A stretch of DNA of 64,000 nt from Neocallimastix lanati (nom. inval.) (GCA_016946835.1 JACVTC010000048.1:233501-297500), one strand, 5' to 3'. Positions 1-13,391 are shown, counted from the first letter of the stretch. Numbers and translations: made by a program. Notes: a model not told the origin generated them from the sequence alone.

Positions 1-1221
1 CAATTTTTAAAAGATTCGATCTTGCTATCAAGAGGGCTCGGACCTTTTGCAGATACTTCGTGACCGAGGACTTCAACTTCTGTTTGCATAAACGAACATT
101 TTTCAATATTGATCTTAAGTTTGTGTTCCTTGAAAACAGCGAGTACTTTAGCAATATGTTCGAGGTGTTCTTTTAAAGATTTTGAGTATATAAGGATATC
201 GTTAATGAAGTTGAAAGCAAAATCACCAATGAAAGGGAAGAGAATTTTGTTCATCTCACGATGGAAAGTTGCTGGAGCATTAGTAAGTCCGAAAGGCATG
301 ACTTTGAATTGATAATTTCCGAATTTTGTGGTAAAACTGGTAACTTCAACGCTTTCTTCATCCATAAGTATTTGATGATATCCAAAGTAAAGGTCCATTG
401 TAGTAAATATTATAGCACCATCTAAACTATCGAATATTTCATTAATATTTGGAAGAGAATATGAATCTTTTATAGTAGCATCATTGACTTTTCTTAAGTC
501 AACACACATTCTCCATTTACCATTTGGTTTAGGAACAAGAACAATAGGCAAAGACCATTCTGAGTATGATGGTTCAATAAGTCTTTTATTTATTAATTTA
601 GTAAGTTCTTCTTTAAGAATATCTGTTTTAAGTTTTGAGATTCTATAAAATTTTTGTTTAATTGGCCTAGCACCAGGTTTAAGGTGAATTTTATGTGGAG
701 ATAAGTTCGAAGGTGTTAATTCTTCAGAAGAGGTCGCAATTATAATTATATTATCTTCTAAAAGTTTAATTATTTGATCTCAATACTTTTTATTAAGAAT
801 ATTGGTAAATTTTTCGTTATGAATATATTCTCGAGGAGGAAGACCTTCCATTTTCTTAAGTTCTTTCTTAATAAATTCATTAGAAATAGCTTTTACAAAA
901 CAGACTAATTTTTCTTCATTTTCATATTGATTGTTTATAGGAGCAATTTCATCAAAAGATCCATTATCATTGAATCGGCAAAGACTATAAAGAATAGGAT
1001 GAATAAACAATCTATGATCTATTTGAGTTTTCAAAAGTTAATAAGAATATCAAAGAAAGGATCTTCTTTATCTATAACTCTACATGTAGCAACCATATGG
1101 AAATTATTAATTTGTATAGGAATATTGATTAAATAATCTTCCGAATAATCATCATTTATAGTTGCTAGTCGGATTCTTCCACGACTGATTCCAATAGGTT
1201 CATATACAGAAGGTAACTTTC
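1..1221 (-). pseudogene. A' gypsy pol fragment (reverse transcriptase part), decayed
   Basis: Translated on the minus strand, this is the linker and RT of a Ty3/gypsy polymerase clearly related to families A1 and A2 (motifs such as IHPILYSLC, EELTPS, VDLRKVND, MPFGLTNAPATF). It runs off the left window edge. A reading-frame break near 780-785 follows LNKKY, where A1/A2 read on without interruption. The RT active site reads FINDIL (about 190-205) where A1/A2 have FIDDIL, so a catalytic Asp is lost. The upstream end of the same gene lies at 1931-2687, separated by a solo LTR. It is an inactive relic, the oldest member of the stack by divergence. Confidence 0.85.
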
Positions 1222-1925
1222 TGTAAAAGAAAATACTAAAATAGATTACAATAACAAAGATACAATAAATTTTATTTTATTAAAAAAATTTTTATTAAAA
1301 ATATATTTTATTAATATTTAATAGCTGTTTGTTAAATAACAATTACATCGAGAAAAAATGTGAAAAGTATCTTCTATTTATACTTTTCCTAAATACATTG
1401 ATAATATATTATTTTATTTAAATTACATATATTTTAATATAAAACTATCCTAATGAATTTTATTAAATAATAAATTTATAAACTATAGCTAAATTTAGAA
1501 AAATATAATTATTAATTAAACTAAATACTAAATAATTAAAATTAAGTACATTTATTATCTATTTATTATTTTAATATTATAAGTAAAGTCTTTATTTATT
1601 TTCGATTTAAAAACAATGTTAAAGGAGTCATGATTAAATTTTGAAACTTAATTTTCACAAAATAAATTATTAATTTATTTTGTTTTAAACTTTAATTAAT
1701 TCATTTAAATTATTTTACAACAATAATTTTCTCAGAATTAAATTAAATAAAAATTATTACATTAAAAATTTATCTTGTGGCTTAAAGACTATAATTCAAA
1801 AATTTAGTTCATATGATTTATTTACTTTGCTTATTATTTTATAAATCAAAGAATAATTTACATTTTTGAATTACATAAGAAAAATTTTTAATTTAAAATG
1901 TGATTGGGATAATCACATCTTTACA
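1222..1925 (-). mobile_element. Solo LTR, 704 bp, inserted in A' pol
   Basis: The segment interrupts the A' protease/RT reading frame and is bounded by a perfect 5-bp target duplication CTTTC (1217-1221 and 1926-1930). Its termini are inverted (TGTAAAAGA and TCTTTACA). A TATA-like TATAAATAG on the minus strand (about 1375-1385) fixes the orientation. The ends resemble the LTR of chromovirus M (TGTAAAG), so a related chromovirus is the likely source. No internal region remains, which suggests LTR-LTR recombination. Confidence 0.85.
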
Positions 1926-1930
1926 CTTTC

Positions 1931-2687
1931 TAAGGAATTGATTAGTAATAATATTTAAATTACTACAAGAATCAATCAATGCTTTTCCTTTGACTCCTTC
2001 AACAGTAACGTCGACCATGGCTATATCATCTTCTTTGGGTTCTTTGTTTTTACTTTTATAAGTGTGATCAAGATTATTAGCTATAGAAGTAGTAGCACAA
2101 ATGTTGTCAACGGCACCGGCTATCTTAATAGAATCTTTTTCTAACTTTAAACCTTTTGCAACTTGAGATCTGATTTTTTGTGATACTTCAAATAATTCTC
2201 CAAAGGTAATATTACATTTAGTAGTATTTAAGTCTTTAATAACATTATAAGGTAGATGATCAGCTATCATTTGGATCTTTCTTGGAACTCTAGGAATTTT
2301 GTTTCCAGGAAGTTTATTTACTTTTAGTTTCTCATTTATGAGTTTATGTAATGTATTATTTGGAATACTATTTTCATTATTATTAGAAATAATATTATCA
2401 GTTTCATCAATATCAACAATTTCAATGGGCGAGGTGGAAGTAGATGCAAGTTCTGTATCACTAACCTCTTTTCTTTTTTCTTTTTCTTTTCTGCGATTAG
2501 ATAAATCTATATCAGTAATTTCCATAGGTGATCGAGAAGTACTAGCACGTTCTTTATCACGAATTTCTTTTTCTTTTTGTTTTTCGAGATTGATTAAGGG
2601 TTGTGACATTATCGAAGGATGTATCTGACTTGATGTTTGTTTTGGAGTTGGATTAGCTTTCAATTCATTTTCTTTCTTCTTTCGCAA
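1931..2687 (-). pseudogene. A' gypsy pol N-terminal part (protease)
   Basis: This is a Lys/Glu-rich N-terminal linker followed by the retropepsin-like segment ending KALIDSCSNLNIIT. It matches the same region of A1 (around 20430) and A2 (around 52370), including the unusual Asp-Ser-Cys in place of Asp-Ser-Gly. The frame continues at 1221 after removal of the solo LTR. Upstream, where gag and the 5' LTR should be, only about 70 bp remain before the next stack element, so gag was deleted. Confidence 0.8.
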
Positions 2688-2757
2688 AGCTGGAGTAACA
2701 AGTAATTTAATTTTATGAAAAATAATAAAATTAACATTATTTGTTCATTCCTTAACA
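2688..2757 (-). mobile_element. Remnant of the A' 5' LTR
   Basis: The last 30 bases (TTATTTGTTCATTC then TTAACA) match the right ends of the H LTRs at about 4500-4521 and 8535-8554. A' therefore probably belonged to the H LTR family, and a deletion removed its gag and most of this LTR. The segment ends at an AATT junction (2758-2761). Confidence 0.55.
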
Positions 2758-2761
2758 AATT

Positions 2762-3722
2762 TGTAAGAATCTATAATTATTTTTAAATAAAATAATTATA
2801 TATTCTTAGTTAAGTTATAATTATAACTTTATTTAATTATATAATATTTATTCATTTAAATATTATTAATAATTTATTTAACACAATATTAAATATTCAT
2901 TAATTTAATACAACAAAATTTATTTAATTAATTATTATTTATACATTTATAAATAATTATAGTTTGTTTAATTATACATTTAATTATTAAATTTATTAGT
3001 CTTAGTTTATTTATATAATTAAATTGTAAACAAATATATTATGTATTCTAATATGTATTTTAATAATGTATTCTGTATTTTGTTTACTAATATCATTATT
3101 ATGTTATTTTCCTTATTTGTAAATTTATGATTTTATGATCGAAATATTTTTTATTATTTTATTCTATTATTTTCGATCAATTACATTAGATTAGCGAATC
3201 GGTTAATTAGGGTTTTTCCCAATCACTTCTTAAAAGTAATTGGTTTTACCTAATTGATACGATGATCGATATGGATAGAATATCGATCAAAAATCTTATC
3301 TAGGTTTTTCTCCCTAATCTTTTCCTAGATAAGAGATTGGTTAAGATTAGAAAGCACTTTTATATTTTAACCTTTTTTTTCAAAAAAGTATAAATAAGGC
3401 TCTTGAATTCTCTTTGAGAAATCAAGAGTTATTATTATAACAATTATAATATGGTAATAACATTAATAAATATTTTATATTTCTATTTTAATAATGTAAG
3501 TTTTAATAAAACAAATTTAAAAATAAAATTAAAATATTCTTTTCTCTTTGACAATTCTGTGTTATTAGTTTATTATAATTAGTTATAATAAACTCTTTCT
3601 TATAAAAGATAAGTATATTTATCTTTTTTGCTTTCTCAATTTAATAATAATTATTATTTAGTTATTATTAAGTTGTAGTTAATAATTTAATTATAATTAA
3701 TTTTATAATTAAATTATTACAA
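2762..3722 (+). mobile_element. Solo LTR E1
   Basis: Starts TGTAAGAATC and ends near ATTATTACA. It is closely similar over its length to E2 (33225-34190) and to the reversed copy E' (4525-6170). It contains a TATA box in TATAAATAAG (about 3390), followed by a hairpin made of CTCTTGA and TCAAGAG. The right boundary is blurred by AT-rich mutation. No internal coding sequence is present. Confidence 0.8.
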
Positions 3723-3727
3723 AATTT

Positions 3728-4521
3728 TGTTATGGTTCATATAGTTTTAGTAATATAATAATAATTAACACAAATAATAAAATTACAATAAAAAAATAAC
3801 TTGTTTTAAAATCAATATTTATTTATTTAAATTTGTAAAAGAAAAATAATAATATAATTATTTTATTTAATAAAAGTAAGTTATTGATTATATTTTATTT
3901 CACTAAAAATTACATGTATTTATATTTTTTTATCAAATTAAAATTTGTAAAGCTTAACTATTTCTTAATAAACTAATTACTAATTATTTTAATAAATGAA
4001 ACATTTAAATTGAAATTGAATTATTATTTTAGTTAATAATATTATTGTTATAAATATTAGTTTTATATTATTGAATTATTAATTATTTAATAATAGTTTA
4101 ATATTAATATATATAAAATAAAAATAAAGAGATTATACAAAATATTTTAATTGTGGTTTAGTTAAATTCAGTAATTAAAAATAAATTTAAATTGATAACG
4201 AAAATTTTAATAACTAATTAAATAGATTTGATTATTTTCAATATAACATATTACAAAAGAAATATAATATTAATATATTAAGTGGGCAAGGACAAAATTC
4301 TTGGCTAAAGATTTTTAATACTTTATAATGGAATCGGATCGATAATTCAAAAAGGAATTATAAGTTAATTAGTGATTTATTAACTTAAGATTTCTATTTA
4401 GTAATATTTGAAGAATATTGGATATTGGAAAGTTCCAATTATATAGAATAGAATAATCTATAAGGTTAGAATAATTTATATTATTCTAGCACAATTAGTA
4501 TTATTTGTTCATTCTGTATTA
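3728..4521 (-). mobile_element. Solo LTR H1
   Basis: Starts TGTTATGGTTC, like the family A LTR, but the body differs. It is nearly identical to H2 (7026-8554 without insert I). The right end reads TGTATTA, so the usual terminal CA is TA in both copies. Orientation is inferred from the terminus shared with family A. Confidence 0.75.
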
Positions 4522-4524
4522 AAT

Positions 4525-6170
4525 TGTAATAATTTAATTAAAAAATTATAATTAAATTATTAATCATTAATATTAGCTCTAACTACTAATATTAAAGGTT
4601 TAGAAAAGAATCATACTTACCTATGGTTCTTTCTAATTTTCGAGTTTATTATAACGAATTATAATAGACGAAACACTAAAATTGATAAAGAAAAGTTTTA
4701 ATTATAAAATCTGTTTTATTAAAATAATTTGTTTTATTATTTATTAGAAATTTTAAATGTTAAAATTGTTGTTATTATTATTATATTATAATTGTTATAA
4801 TAATAACTCTTGATTTCTCAAAGAGAACTCAAGAGCCTTATTTATACTTTTTTGTCAAAATAAAGTTAAAATCAAAAGGGGTTCTAATCTTAACAAATCT
4901 CTTATCTAGGAAAAGACTAGAAGAAAAACCTAGATAAGTTTTTTGATCGATATTCTATCCATATCGATCATCGCGTTAATTAAGTAAAACCGATTACTTT
5001 TAAGAAGTAATTGGAAAAACCTTAATTAACCGATTACTTAATCTAATATAATGATCGAAAGTAAAAGAATAAAATAATGAAAATTATTTCGATCATAAAA
5101 TTTAAAATTTAATTTATTTAGTTCTATTTTATAGAACTTTACATAAAAAATATAAAACAATACATTAATAATAAAATACATGATTAATACAATACGGAAT
5201 ACATGATAAAATACAGAATAGTGTTTTAATTTATGATTTAATAAGTGAAAGAAAACTAAAACTAATAAATTTAATAATTAAGTGAATAATTAAATAAATT
5301 TAATATTATTTTAAATGTATAAAAATTATTTGATTAAATAAATTTTTAATATTAAACTAAATAAAATTTTAATATATAATTAAATAAATTATTAATTATA
5401 ATTAGGTGTATAAATGAAATATGAGTTAAATAAAAGTTATATTAATTATAACCTAACTATGTTAAAGTTTTTAGATAATTTGGTCTTAACGATTAGGTCA
5501 AGATGCCAAATTATAGTAATTAATTAATAATTTAATTATACTCTTATTTAAAACATATTATTATTAGTGAATTTTATAAATAAGTATTTTATTTAAAATA
5601 TAAGTTTTATTCAATATTAATAATATTTTATTATTTTATTACATTATTATTTTATATAATTATTACTATAATTTAAATTACAATAATCCTACAAAGGATT
5701 AATCAAAAGATTTAAACATGTATTTATATAAAATAATTAATTATTAAAATATTAATTATTAATATGGATATGTAATAGTATTAATATAAGTTTGATATTG
5801 ATAATATAAAGTAAGATAATAATATAAATATTTAATATAAATAAAATATAAGAATATAATATTAGCTAAATATTATATTTTATAATTAAAATATAATATG
5901 TAGAAATTAATTTAATGACAATCACGTGTTTATATTATTTAATATATATTAATTTCAATATGTTAATAATATTTAGTAATTAGTTGGCCTAGACTATTTC
6001 CTAAATATTTTAATAATATTATTATTTTATTATTAATTATTAATATTGAAATTCAAATAACTGAATTATTGAAATTGAAATTGAAATTGAATTAAATGTA
6101 AATTCAGTTATTATCTTAACAAACTAAGAAAATATAATTATTTTGTTAAAAATAATTATAGATTCTTACA
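4525..6170 (-). mobile_element. Solo LTR E' (inverted), interrupted by LTR J
   Basis: This is the reverse complement of E1/E2, from TGTAATAATTTAATT to GATTCTTACA. The TATA/hairpin block lies at about 4800-4850 and the paired-hairpin block at about 4890-5060, both reversed. Removing J (5460-6121) and one target copy leaves about 979 bp, close to the 966 bp of E2. Stack members therefore occur in both orientations. Confidence 0.8.
5460..6121. mobile_element. Solo LTR J inside E'
   Basis: A 662-bp segment from TGTTAAAG to CTTAACA, with perfect 5-bp duplication AACTA (5455-5459 and 6122-6126). Both ends resemble LTR I at 7766-8503 (start TGTTAAA, GAAATTGAAATT and AATTCAGTT near the end), so J and I belong to one family. 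No coding sequence remains. Confidence 0.8.
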
Positions 6171-6175
6171 TAAAT

Positions 6176-7019
6176 TGTAAAGAATTAATTAAAAATATTT
6201 AATTATATTAATAATTAATTCTTTCTACAATTAATAATAAAAAATATTATTAATTGAGATAAAATTAAAAAATATAATATAAAAATTGAAAACGAAAATT
6301 TAAAAACTTAGAGTTTATTATAAGATTATAATAAACAACACTAAAAATAGGTTAAGAGAATTTTAGAAATTATTTTATTATAAAAAATTTTTATTAAAAG
6401 TAATTTTAAGATATTTGTGTTAATTATTATAATTTCTTATAATAATAACTCTTGATTATTTTTAGAAGAATCAAGAGTCCTATTTATATTAATTTGATTT
6501 CTAATCTTGAAAAATTATCTCTATCTAGAAAAAGATTAGAAGAAAAAACTAGATAGATCTCGATTGGTGTTTAATTACATCAATCTTTAGTTAATAAGAA
6601 AACCCGAATAAGGGAGAAAACTTATTAACTAATTATATATTAATTTTATTAATATTTAATCACAAGTATAATTAAATAATTAATTATTTTAATTTTCTTA
6701 ATTAAAAGTCCAAGAAATAATATAATTTAATTATTTCTTGATTAAATGAAATTATCATTTTAATAAAATTTAATTTTTCTTAATTAAATAGAATTTATCA
6801 TTATTTTAATGCAATAATACATTATTATAATTTAATATATTAATTATTGATAATTTAATTTAATGTAAATAAATTTTAAAACAATAATATTAATTAATAA
6901 TTACTATGTGACATAATTAATAAAATTATTCATAAAATTTTATAAAATAATAAACTTTAAATATTAATTTTTTAATAAAGAATAATAATTATTTTGAAAA
7001 ATAATTATAATTCTTTACA
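6176..7019 (-). mobile_element. Solo LTR E'' (inverted, divergent)
   Basis: About 844 bp from TGTAAAGAATT to AATTCTTTACA, flanked by TAAAT at 6171-6175 and 7020-7024. The layout matches reversed E: the AACTCTTGAT/ATCAAGAGT hairpin at about 6448-6480, a TATTTATA block and the CTAGATAG region near 6560. Sequence identity is visibly lower than among E1, E' and E2, so this is an older or separate subfamily. Confidence 0.7.
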
Positions 7020-7025
7020 TAAATT

Positions 7026-8554
7026 TGGTATGGTTCATATAGTTTTACGAATATAATAATAATTAACACAAATAATAAAATTACAATAAAAATAATTTTG
7101 TTTTAAAATCAATGTTTATTTATTTAAATTTATAAAAGAAAAATAATAATATAATTATTTATTTAATAAAAAGAAAATTATTGATTATGTTTTATTTCAC
7201 TAAAAATTACATGTATTAATATTTTTTTATCAAGTTAAAATTTGTAAAGCTTAATTATTTTTTTAATAAACTAATTACTAATTATTTTTATAAATAAAAC
7301 ATTTAAATTGAAATTGAATTATTATTTTAGTTAATAATATTATTGTTATAAATAGTAGTTATATATTATTGAATTATTAATTATTTAATAATAGTTTAAT
7401 ACTAATATATATAAAATAAAAATAAAGAGATTATACAGAATATTTTATTGTGGTTTAGTTAAATTTAGTAATTAAAAATAAATTTAAATTGATAACAAAA
7501 ATTTTAATAACTAATTAAATAGATTTGATTATTTTCAATATAACATAATACAAAAGAAATATAATATTAATATATTAAGTGGGCAAGGACAATATTCTTG
7601 GCTAAATATTTTTAATACATTATAATGGAATCGGATCGATAATTCAAAAAGGAATTATAAGTTAATTAGTGATTTATTAACTTAAGATTTCTATTTAGTA
7701 ATATTTGAAGAATATTGGAAAGTTCCAATTATATAGAATAGAATAATCTATAAGGTTAGAATAATTGTTAAAAAGTAGACAGATTGAATTTAACGAGGAA
7801 TCAGGTTGATATATCTATATAATATAACTATATAGATATAAGTAAATTACTAAAATAAAAGAGTTATAAAGTTAAATTTGTTAATTTAACACTTAATTAA
7901 AACTAATAATTGGTTTGATATGATAAAAAAAATTTTTATTTATTAATAAAACTATATAGTTATATTATAATAGGTTAACTATAACCTTACAAAGAACAAA
8001 AAGATAAATTTGAATTTTCTTTTTATACTTTGTAGGTTTGAGAATATTGATAATAAAAATATAAAGTTGATAATAATAATATTTAGTATAAGAATATGTT
8101 TAATATAAATAAATTATATTTTTTAATCTAATATATTAGCTAATATATTTAATATAATATTAAATTTAAATATTTAATATAGTAATTAATAATTAATAAT
8201 TAATTAAATCAATATAACATAAATTAATACATTAACATTAATTTATGAATCAAGGATGACATGACCAAATGATTCATGTTGAATAAATATTTTATTTATT
8301 AATAATATTTAAGTTTAATATGATATCATTAGAATCAGTAGGCCTAAGCTGGTCCTAAGATGATCAAATAACTTATAATATTATAAAATAAATAAAATTT
8401 AAAGAATAATTAATGAATTATAAATTTTTATTAATTATTTTGTTTTTAATAATTTAATTGAAATTAATTGAAATTGAAATTTAATTCAGTTGTAATTTCA
8501 ACAATAATTTATATTATTCTAGCACAATTAGTATTATTTGTTCATTCTGTATTA
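7026..8554 (-). mobile_element. Solo LTR H2, interrupted by LTR I
   Basis: Starts TGGTATGGTTC and ends TGTATTA before AATT. Without insert I it is about 786 bp and matches H1 almost base for base, including the segment around GGGCAAGGACAA (about 7581). The first dinucleotide context differs from H1 (TGG against TGT). Confidence 0.75.
7766..8503. mobile_element. Solo LTR I inside H2
   Basis: 738 bp from TGTTAAAAAG to TTTCAACA, with 5-bp duplication ATAAT (7761-7765 and 8504-8508). H1 shows the empty site. The same family as J by both termini. It contains a short palindromic run around TATATCTATATA (about 7810-7840). No ORF. Confidence 0.85.
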
Positions 8555-8558
8555 AATT

Positions 8559-9104
8559 TGATACGTTATTTTTATAAGTATCAATGTTTTTGTGGTTAGC
8601 AAGATTGTATTAAATAAAAATATATTCTAATATAAAAATATATAATTACAATACACGTTAATATTAAAACAAAATATAAAAAAAATTATAGTTTTGTCGT
8701 TTTATTTATTTATTTAAATTATTTATGTCGTAATACAAATTTTATAATAAAATGTTATTAAAGATCTTATTAATTATTTATTTCTAACTAACTTATTACT
8801 ATTAAAATTTTTGATAAATAAATATATTCCCCAAATATATTTATTTTAACCAATTTTATCTCTATTTTTTTTCCAAATAAAAAAACCTCCTTTTTTTTAA
8901 AGAATTATAATAATTTTTCTTTTATATTTCTAATTTCTAATTTACTATAAATTAAATCCTATTGGCTATTAACTAATTAAATAAATTTAATAATTTTTAT
9001 ATTACTATTTATTATTATAATATACATATATAATTTAACTAATTATTTATTATATTTAATTTTATTTCTTGATAATATTCTCTTTTTATTTAAATACTGC
9101 ATCA
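8559..9104. mobile_element. Solo LTR F
   Basis: 546 bp from TGATACGTTA to CTGCATCA, flanked on both sides by AATT. The TGATAC start is shared with LTRs of D and K, but the body is different. No coding content is visible and the orientation is unknown. Confidence 0.7.
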
Positions 9105-9108
9105 AATT

Positions 9109-9946
9109 TGTTATGGTTCGGGTTTTATTAGAATTTTTATTTAATTATTTATTTTTAATATTTTTCTGTCTACATTTTAATTATTGAAAAACTTCACTTA
9201 TTTATACTTTTTGAAAAAAAATAAATATGTAAAGCCTTTCTACATTTTATTATCATATTTAAAAAAAAAATATTTACTATTACTAATTACTTAAAATTTT
9301 ATATTAATTTAAATTAACTAATTCATAAGTATTTTTATTCTAATAAATTTTGGTTACATAATTTTATATTATTTTTCATATACTAAAACTAAATTATTTA
9401 ATATATACGAAAAGTAACAAACAAAATTTTAAAAGATTTTACAGAAAAATAAAGTTATTTTAATCAAGAATGTTAATATAATATTCTTATGTTTATATAA
9501 AATAAATTTAAAAACTATAATATATTTAATATTAATTATTAATCAATTAAGATTTGATTTTATTTGTGGGGAATAAAAATATAAAATAATCAATTTAAAA
9601 ATAAAATAAAATACTAAAAAGAATACAAGTTTAATATTGATACAATATAATAATAATATAATAATATATTTGAAAATAAAAATAAAATATTAATATTGAT
9701 AATAAACACTTTAATAAAATAATAAAATTTAAGGTTAAATTATAGATATTGATATTAATAATAAAAATATAAAATTATTGATAATATTTTAGAAACTTTT
9801 AATAAAAATATAAAAAAAAAATATATTTAGAAAATATTTTAGTATAGAAAATATAGTAAAGTAATATTAAGTAAAGAATAATATAATGGATTCTAAAGTA
9901 AGTTGAAATTCTAATTAATAATCCATTATATGTTCGTTCTTTACCA
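9109..9946 (-). repeat. A1 3' LTR
   Basis: 838 bp, running from TGTTATGGTTC to CTTTACCA on the plus strand. A minus-strand TATA-like TATAAATAAG lies at about 9200-9215. The element-internal side (9947-9965) reads GTGGGGGTATCTT on the minus strand, directly before the LTR, as expected for a polypurine tract. Confidence 0.88.
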
Positions 9947-9969
9947 AGATACCCCCACTAAGACTCAAG

Positions 9970-11725
9970 CTAATCTATAGATGAGTTATACTTTACTATA
10001 TTTTTCAAATGGACATTACCATTCATTTGAATCATAGTATTTGGGTCCGCAAGTGTTACGGTATTAAATTGTTTTTTTATTACTTTTAAAGGACCGACAA
10101 AATAAGGTTCTAATTTAGAACGACTAAAATTTCGAACAAGAACTAAATCACCGATTCTTATGTTTTTGGAATTTTTCATGCTATTTTTTTCTTCCCTTCG
10201 ATTGGCCCAATATTTACTTGCGTTCTTTACATTTTCAGCTGCTTCCATGGTCCACCTATAATGTGAGATAAATTTTTCTAAAAGAATTTCATCTGAAGAT
10301 TTATTCACTCCTTGTGTAGGTCTAGCAGCAATGTCGAAAGGCTGTTGATCCTCACGACCATAAACTAATTCGAAGCTAGAATGTTTGGTTACAGAATTCT
10401 TTGTAGTTCTAAGGGCCCACAAGGCTGAAGGTAATACCTCATCCCAGTCTTTATTTTCTTCACCAGGTAATCTCAATAATTTACCAATTTCTTTATTCCT
10501 ATTTTCAACCAATCCATTACTTTCTGGGTGATAGGTAGTGGTAAATTTTACGTAAACATCATATAAGTCCAGGAATATTTTAGTCATATCCGATGTGAAT
10601 TGAACGCCATTATCCGTTGTAATGACTTGAGGAACTCCATGTCTAGCGAAAACATTTATTAAAAACTTAATGATGTCCTTAGATGTAATATTTTCAGTAG
10701 GTTCAGCCTCCACCCACTTTGTGAAATAATCCACCGCAACAATGATATATTGGTTTTTATTACCAGTCTTTATTAAGGGACCAATAATATCAAGTCCAAG
10801 ATGAGTAAAAGGGCCTTCAACTTCTGTTGGAATGTTTTCGGTTGGTTCTGGATATGGCTGAGGGCGATTTAACTGACATTTTTCGCATTTTGAAATTATC
10901 CGTTTTATATCGTTGACCATATCATTCCAGTAGTAACTTTTTCTAAGTCTTTGATATGTTTTATAATAACCTTCATGGCCAACATGATGTGCTTCGATAA
11001 TTAATTTTAGTTTTTCATTTGTTTCGGTAACAAGTTTTCTATAATTATTTCCATCTATAAAATAATCTATACCATCAATCTTTGTAAATTTTTCTTCAAT
11101 AAATTCTTTAATTACTTTAGAAAGTGAATCATTTTCATCATCTTTATTCGTTTTTATAGCTAATACCTTTTGTTCTTTATCGTTCTTCATTCTAGATAAA
11201 GCGTCGGCTACTACATTCTTTTTACCTTGCTCATAGCGAATATCCACTTTTAGCATACTTGCAGTCAAACACCATCTTGTTTGTCGTGCATTATTCGGTT
11301 CCTTATTATTAAATAAACCTAGTAGAGGTTTGTGATCTGTAAAAACTATGGTTCTAAAGGGGCTTCCCATAATATAAGGTTTTAATTTAGTAATACAATA
11401 ATATAAAGCCGTTCCTTCCAAATCGGTTATTCCATAATTCTTTTCTGCTTTGGTTAAGCTACGGCTAATGAAATGAATCGGGTGTTCTATTTCCGTTTCG
11501 TCTTTCTGCAATAAAACTCCACCAATACCTTCATATGATGCATCTGTTCGAATAATGAATTCTTTGGAAAAATCAGGATATTTTAAAATAGGAGCATTAA
11601 TTAATTTTTCTTTTAATTTGGTAAAACTTTGTTTTTGTTCATTATTCCATTTATATTTTACGCCTTTTCTTAATAGCTTACAAAGAGGAGCTGAGGTTTG
11701 AGCATATTCATTTATAAAGTTCCTA
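9970..11725 (-). pseudogene. A1 pol, 3' part: RNase H and integrase
   Basis: This is the C-terminal part of family A polymerase. Going along the protein: RT thumb/connection, RNase H (RTDASYEGIGG at about 11540; ITDLEGTALYY at about 11415), an HHCC integrase zinc finger (HHVGHEGYY ... CEKCQLNR, about 10870-11000), a DDE integrase core (GLDIIGPL, TTDNGVQF, ESNGLVENRN, about 10480-10800) and a C-terminal region ending VKYNSSID. There is no chromodomain. The piece is intact in frame but severed from its RT by M at 11731, so it cannot be expressed as one protein. It differs from A2 by only a few residues. Confidence 0.92.
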
Positions 11726-11730
11726 TAATA

Positions 11731-12501
11731 TGTAAAGATATTATTAATATCTTTAAATAATTTTAATTAAATTTAATCATAAATTTAAGTAAAATTAAAA
11801 TAAATTTATTTGAAATCACGTGTATAAAATTATTGAAAATATTTTTAACATAATTTCGATTTTTTTCCCAATCATACTAATAAATTAAAAATTTCTCTTG
11901 TGAAACTAGTATTTGAAAATCATTTCTTTTTATGTAATTTAATTTAAATAATAAGAGTTAAGGTTTTTCACAAGATAAATTAACAACATGAAACTATGCA
12001 ATTAGTCATGTTGAAACTTACGGCATTTTATGCTAAATTTATATTAAATAATTATGACAACTTTTATATTATTTTTAAATAGAAAATATATAATAAATTT
12101 ACTAATAATATTTAAATAATAAATAAATAATAAATGAACTCAATTAGAATTGATTATATTTATTTTAGTTATTAATTATAATTCTCTTTATTTAGTAATA
12201 GTTAATTATTTATTATTAGTTTAGGTTAGTACTGTTTTAAATAAATAGCTAGATAATATAATTCAATAGGAATTATATATTATAAATGCAATAAGATAAA
12301 AATATAAATAGTTATCAAATTTCATGTATTTTAATCGATGTAATTGTTATTAACGATTTCTTGTTAATAACACTTTAAAATAAATAAAGATTTTAATATT
12401 TAAAAAATTAATAAAACTTGTTCTTTAAAACTATTATTTTGTGTTTTAGTGTTATTATTGAAGTGTTGATTTATAATCTATTTTTTTACCAAAACTTTAT
12501 A
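11731..12501 (+). repeat. M 5' LTR
   Basis: Homologous to 18199-18970 with one T indel and one substitution near the right end. It begins TGTAAAG. The matching right end reads CTTTATA, not the CTTTACA that would mirror the start, which suggests the canonical terminal CA has mutated to TA. The primer-binding site directly downstream was not identified. Confidence 0.8.
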
Positions 12502-12710
12502 ATAACAATTACCTTTTAAACAAACAAAAATACGTTATAAATCAATAAAAAATATTTAAAACACGTGACTCTTTTGTGGCTTATTTGTGGCTTGAATCAA
12601 GATATTTTTACCAGATATTTTTACCAAGGATTTTTAGAAGCTACCCACTTTTGACACTACCGACTTTGGAATACTCACAATTTTAGATTATTGCTACCAG
12701 CTTTAGGATA

Positions 12711-13003
12711 TCGCTACCAGTTTAAGGAAATATTCAACTCGATTCAGGCTATTCTACTAGTTTAAGGAAATATTCTACTCGATTCAGGCTAATTCTACCA
12801 GTTTAAGGAAATATTCTACTCGATTTAGGCTAATTCTACCAGTTTAAGGAAATATTCAACTCGATTCAGGCTATTCTACCAGTTTAAGGAAATATTCTAC
12901 TCGATTTAGGCTAATTCTACCAGTTTAAGGAAATATTCAACTCGATTCAGGCTATTCTACCAGTTTAAGGAAATATTCTACTCGATTCAGGCTAATTCTA
13001 CCA

Positions 13004-13056
<53 letters not shown>
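12711..13056 (+). repeat. M leader minisatellite (40-41 bp unit) and poly-A
   Basis: Seven tandem copies, each containing TTTAAGGAAATATTC and CTCGATT(C/T)AGGCT, recur at 12721, 12761, 12802, 12843, 12883, 12924 and 12964. An uninterrupted run of 49 A follows (13008-13056). More degenerate CTACCAG copies extend left to about 12600. The array lies in the untranslated leader between 5' LTR and gag. Confidence 0.9.
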
Positions 13057-13058
<2 letters not shown>

Positions 13059-13391
13059 TTACCAGACTCATACCATACCATTTATCATATTGGGACACTT
13101 GTGCAAGACTTTTGAATAAAATTACCAGATTACGTGAGAAATCCATAATATTATTTGGAATTAAATTTTAACCAGTAAGATACTATATTATAATATTCAG
13201 TTTACTCGACGGCACCACTACAATTGGAGAGAGCCAGTTCGACTTTACATACAATATTATAATAGAAATATCTTTTTATTAGAACATCTATTTCAAATAT
13301 CATTATTTAAAATATTCAAAAGTAAATAATAAGTTACAAATTGAACGAAGTTGAAGATTTAATTCAAAAATTCGAAAACCTTGATTTAGAA
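13057..13391 (+). other. M distal leader
   Basis: Non-coding stretch between the poly-A run and the first in-frame ATG. It contains one locally GC-richer segment (about 13205-13250, CTCGACGGCACCACTAC). The reading frame is open from 13326, but the first ATG is at 13392. No clear regulatory element was seen. Confidence 0.5.

Noticed and set aside
13341..13391. Alternative TTG start for the M polyprotein
   Set aside because: A eukaryotic element is expected to start at ATG; the first in-frame ATG is at 13392. The same reasoning moved the A gag starts to 22362 and 54307.
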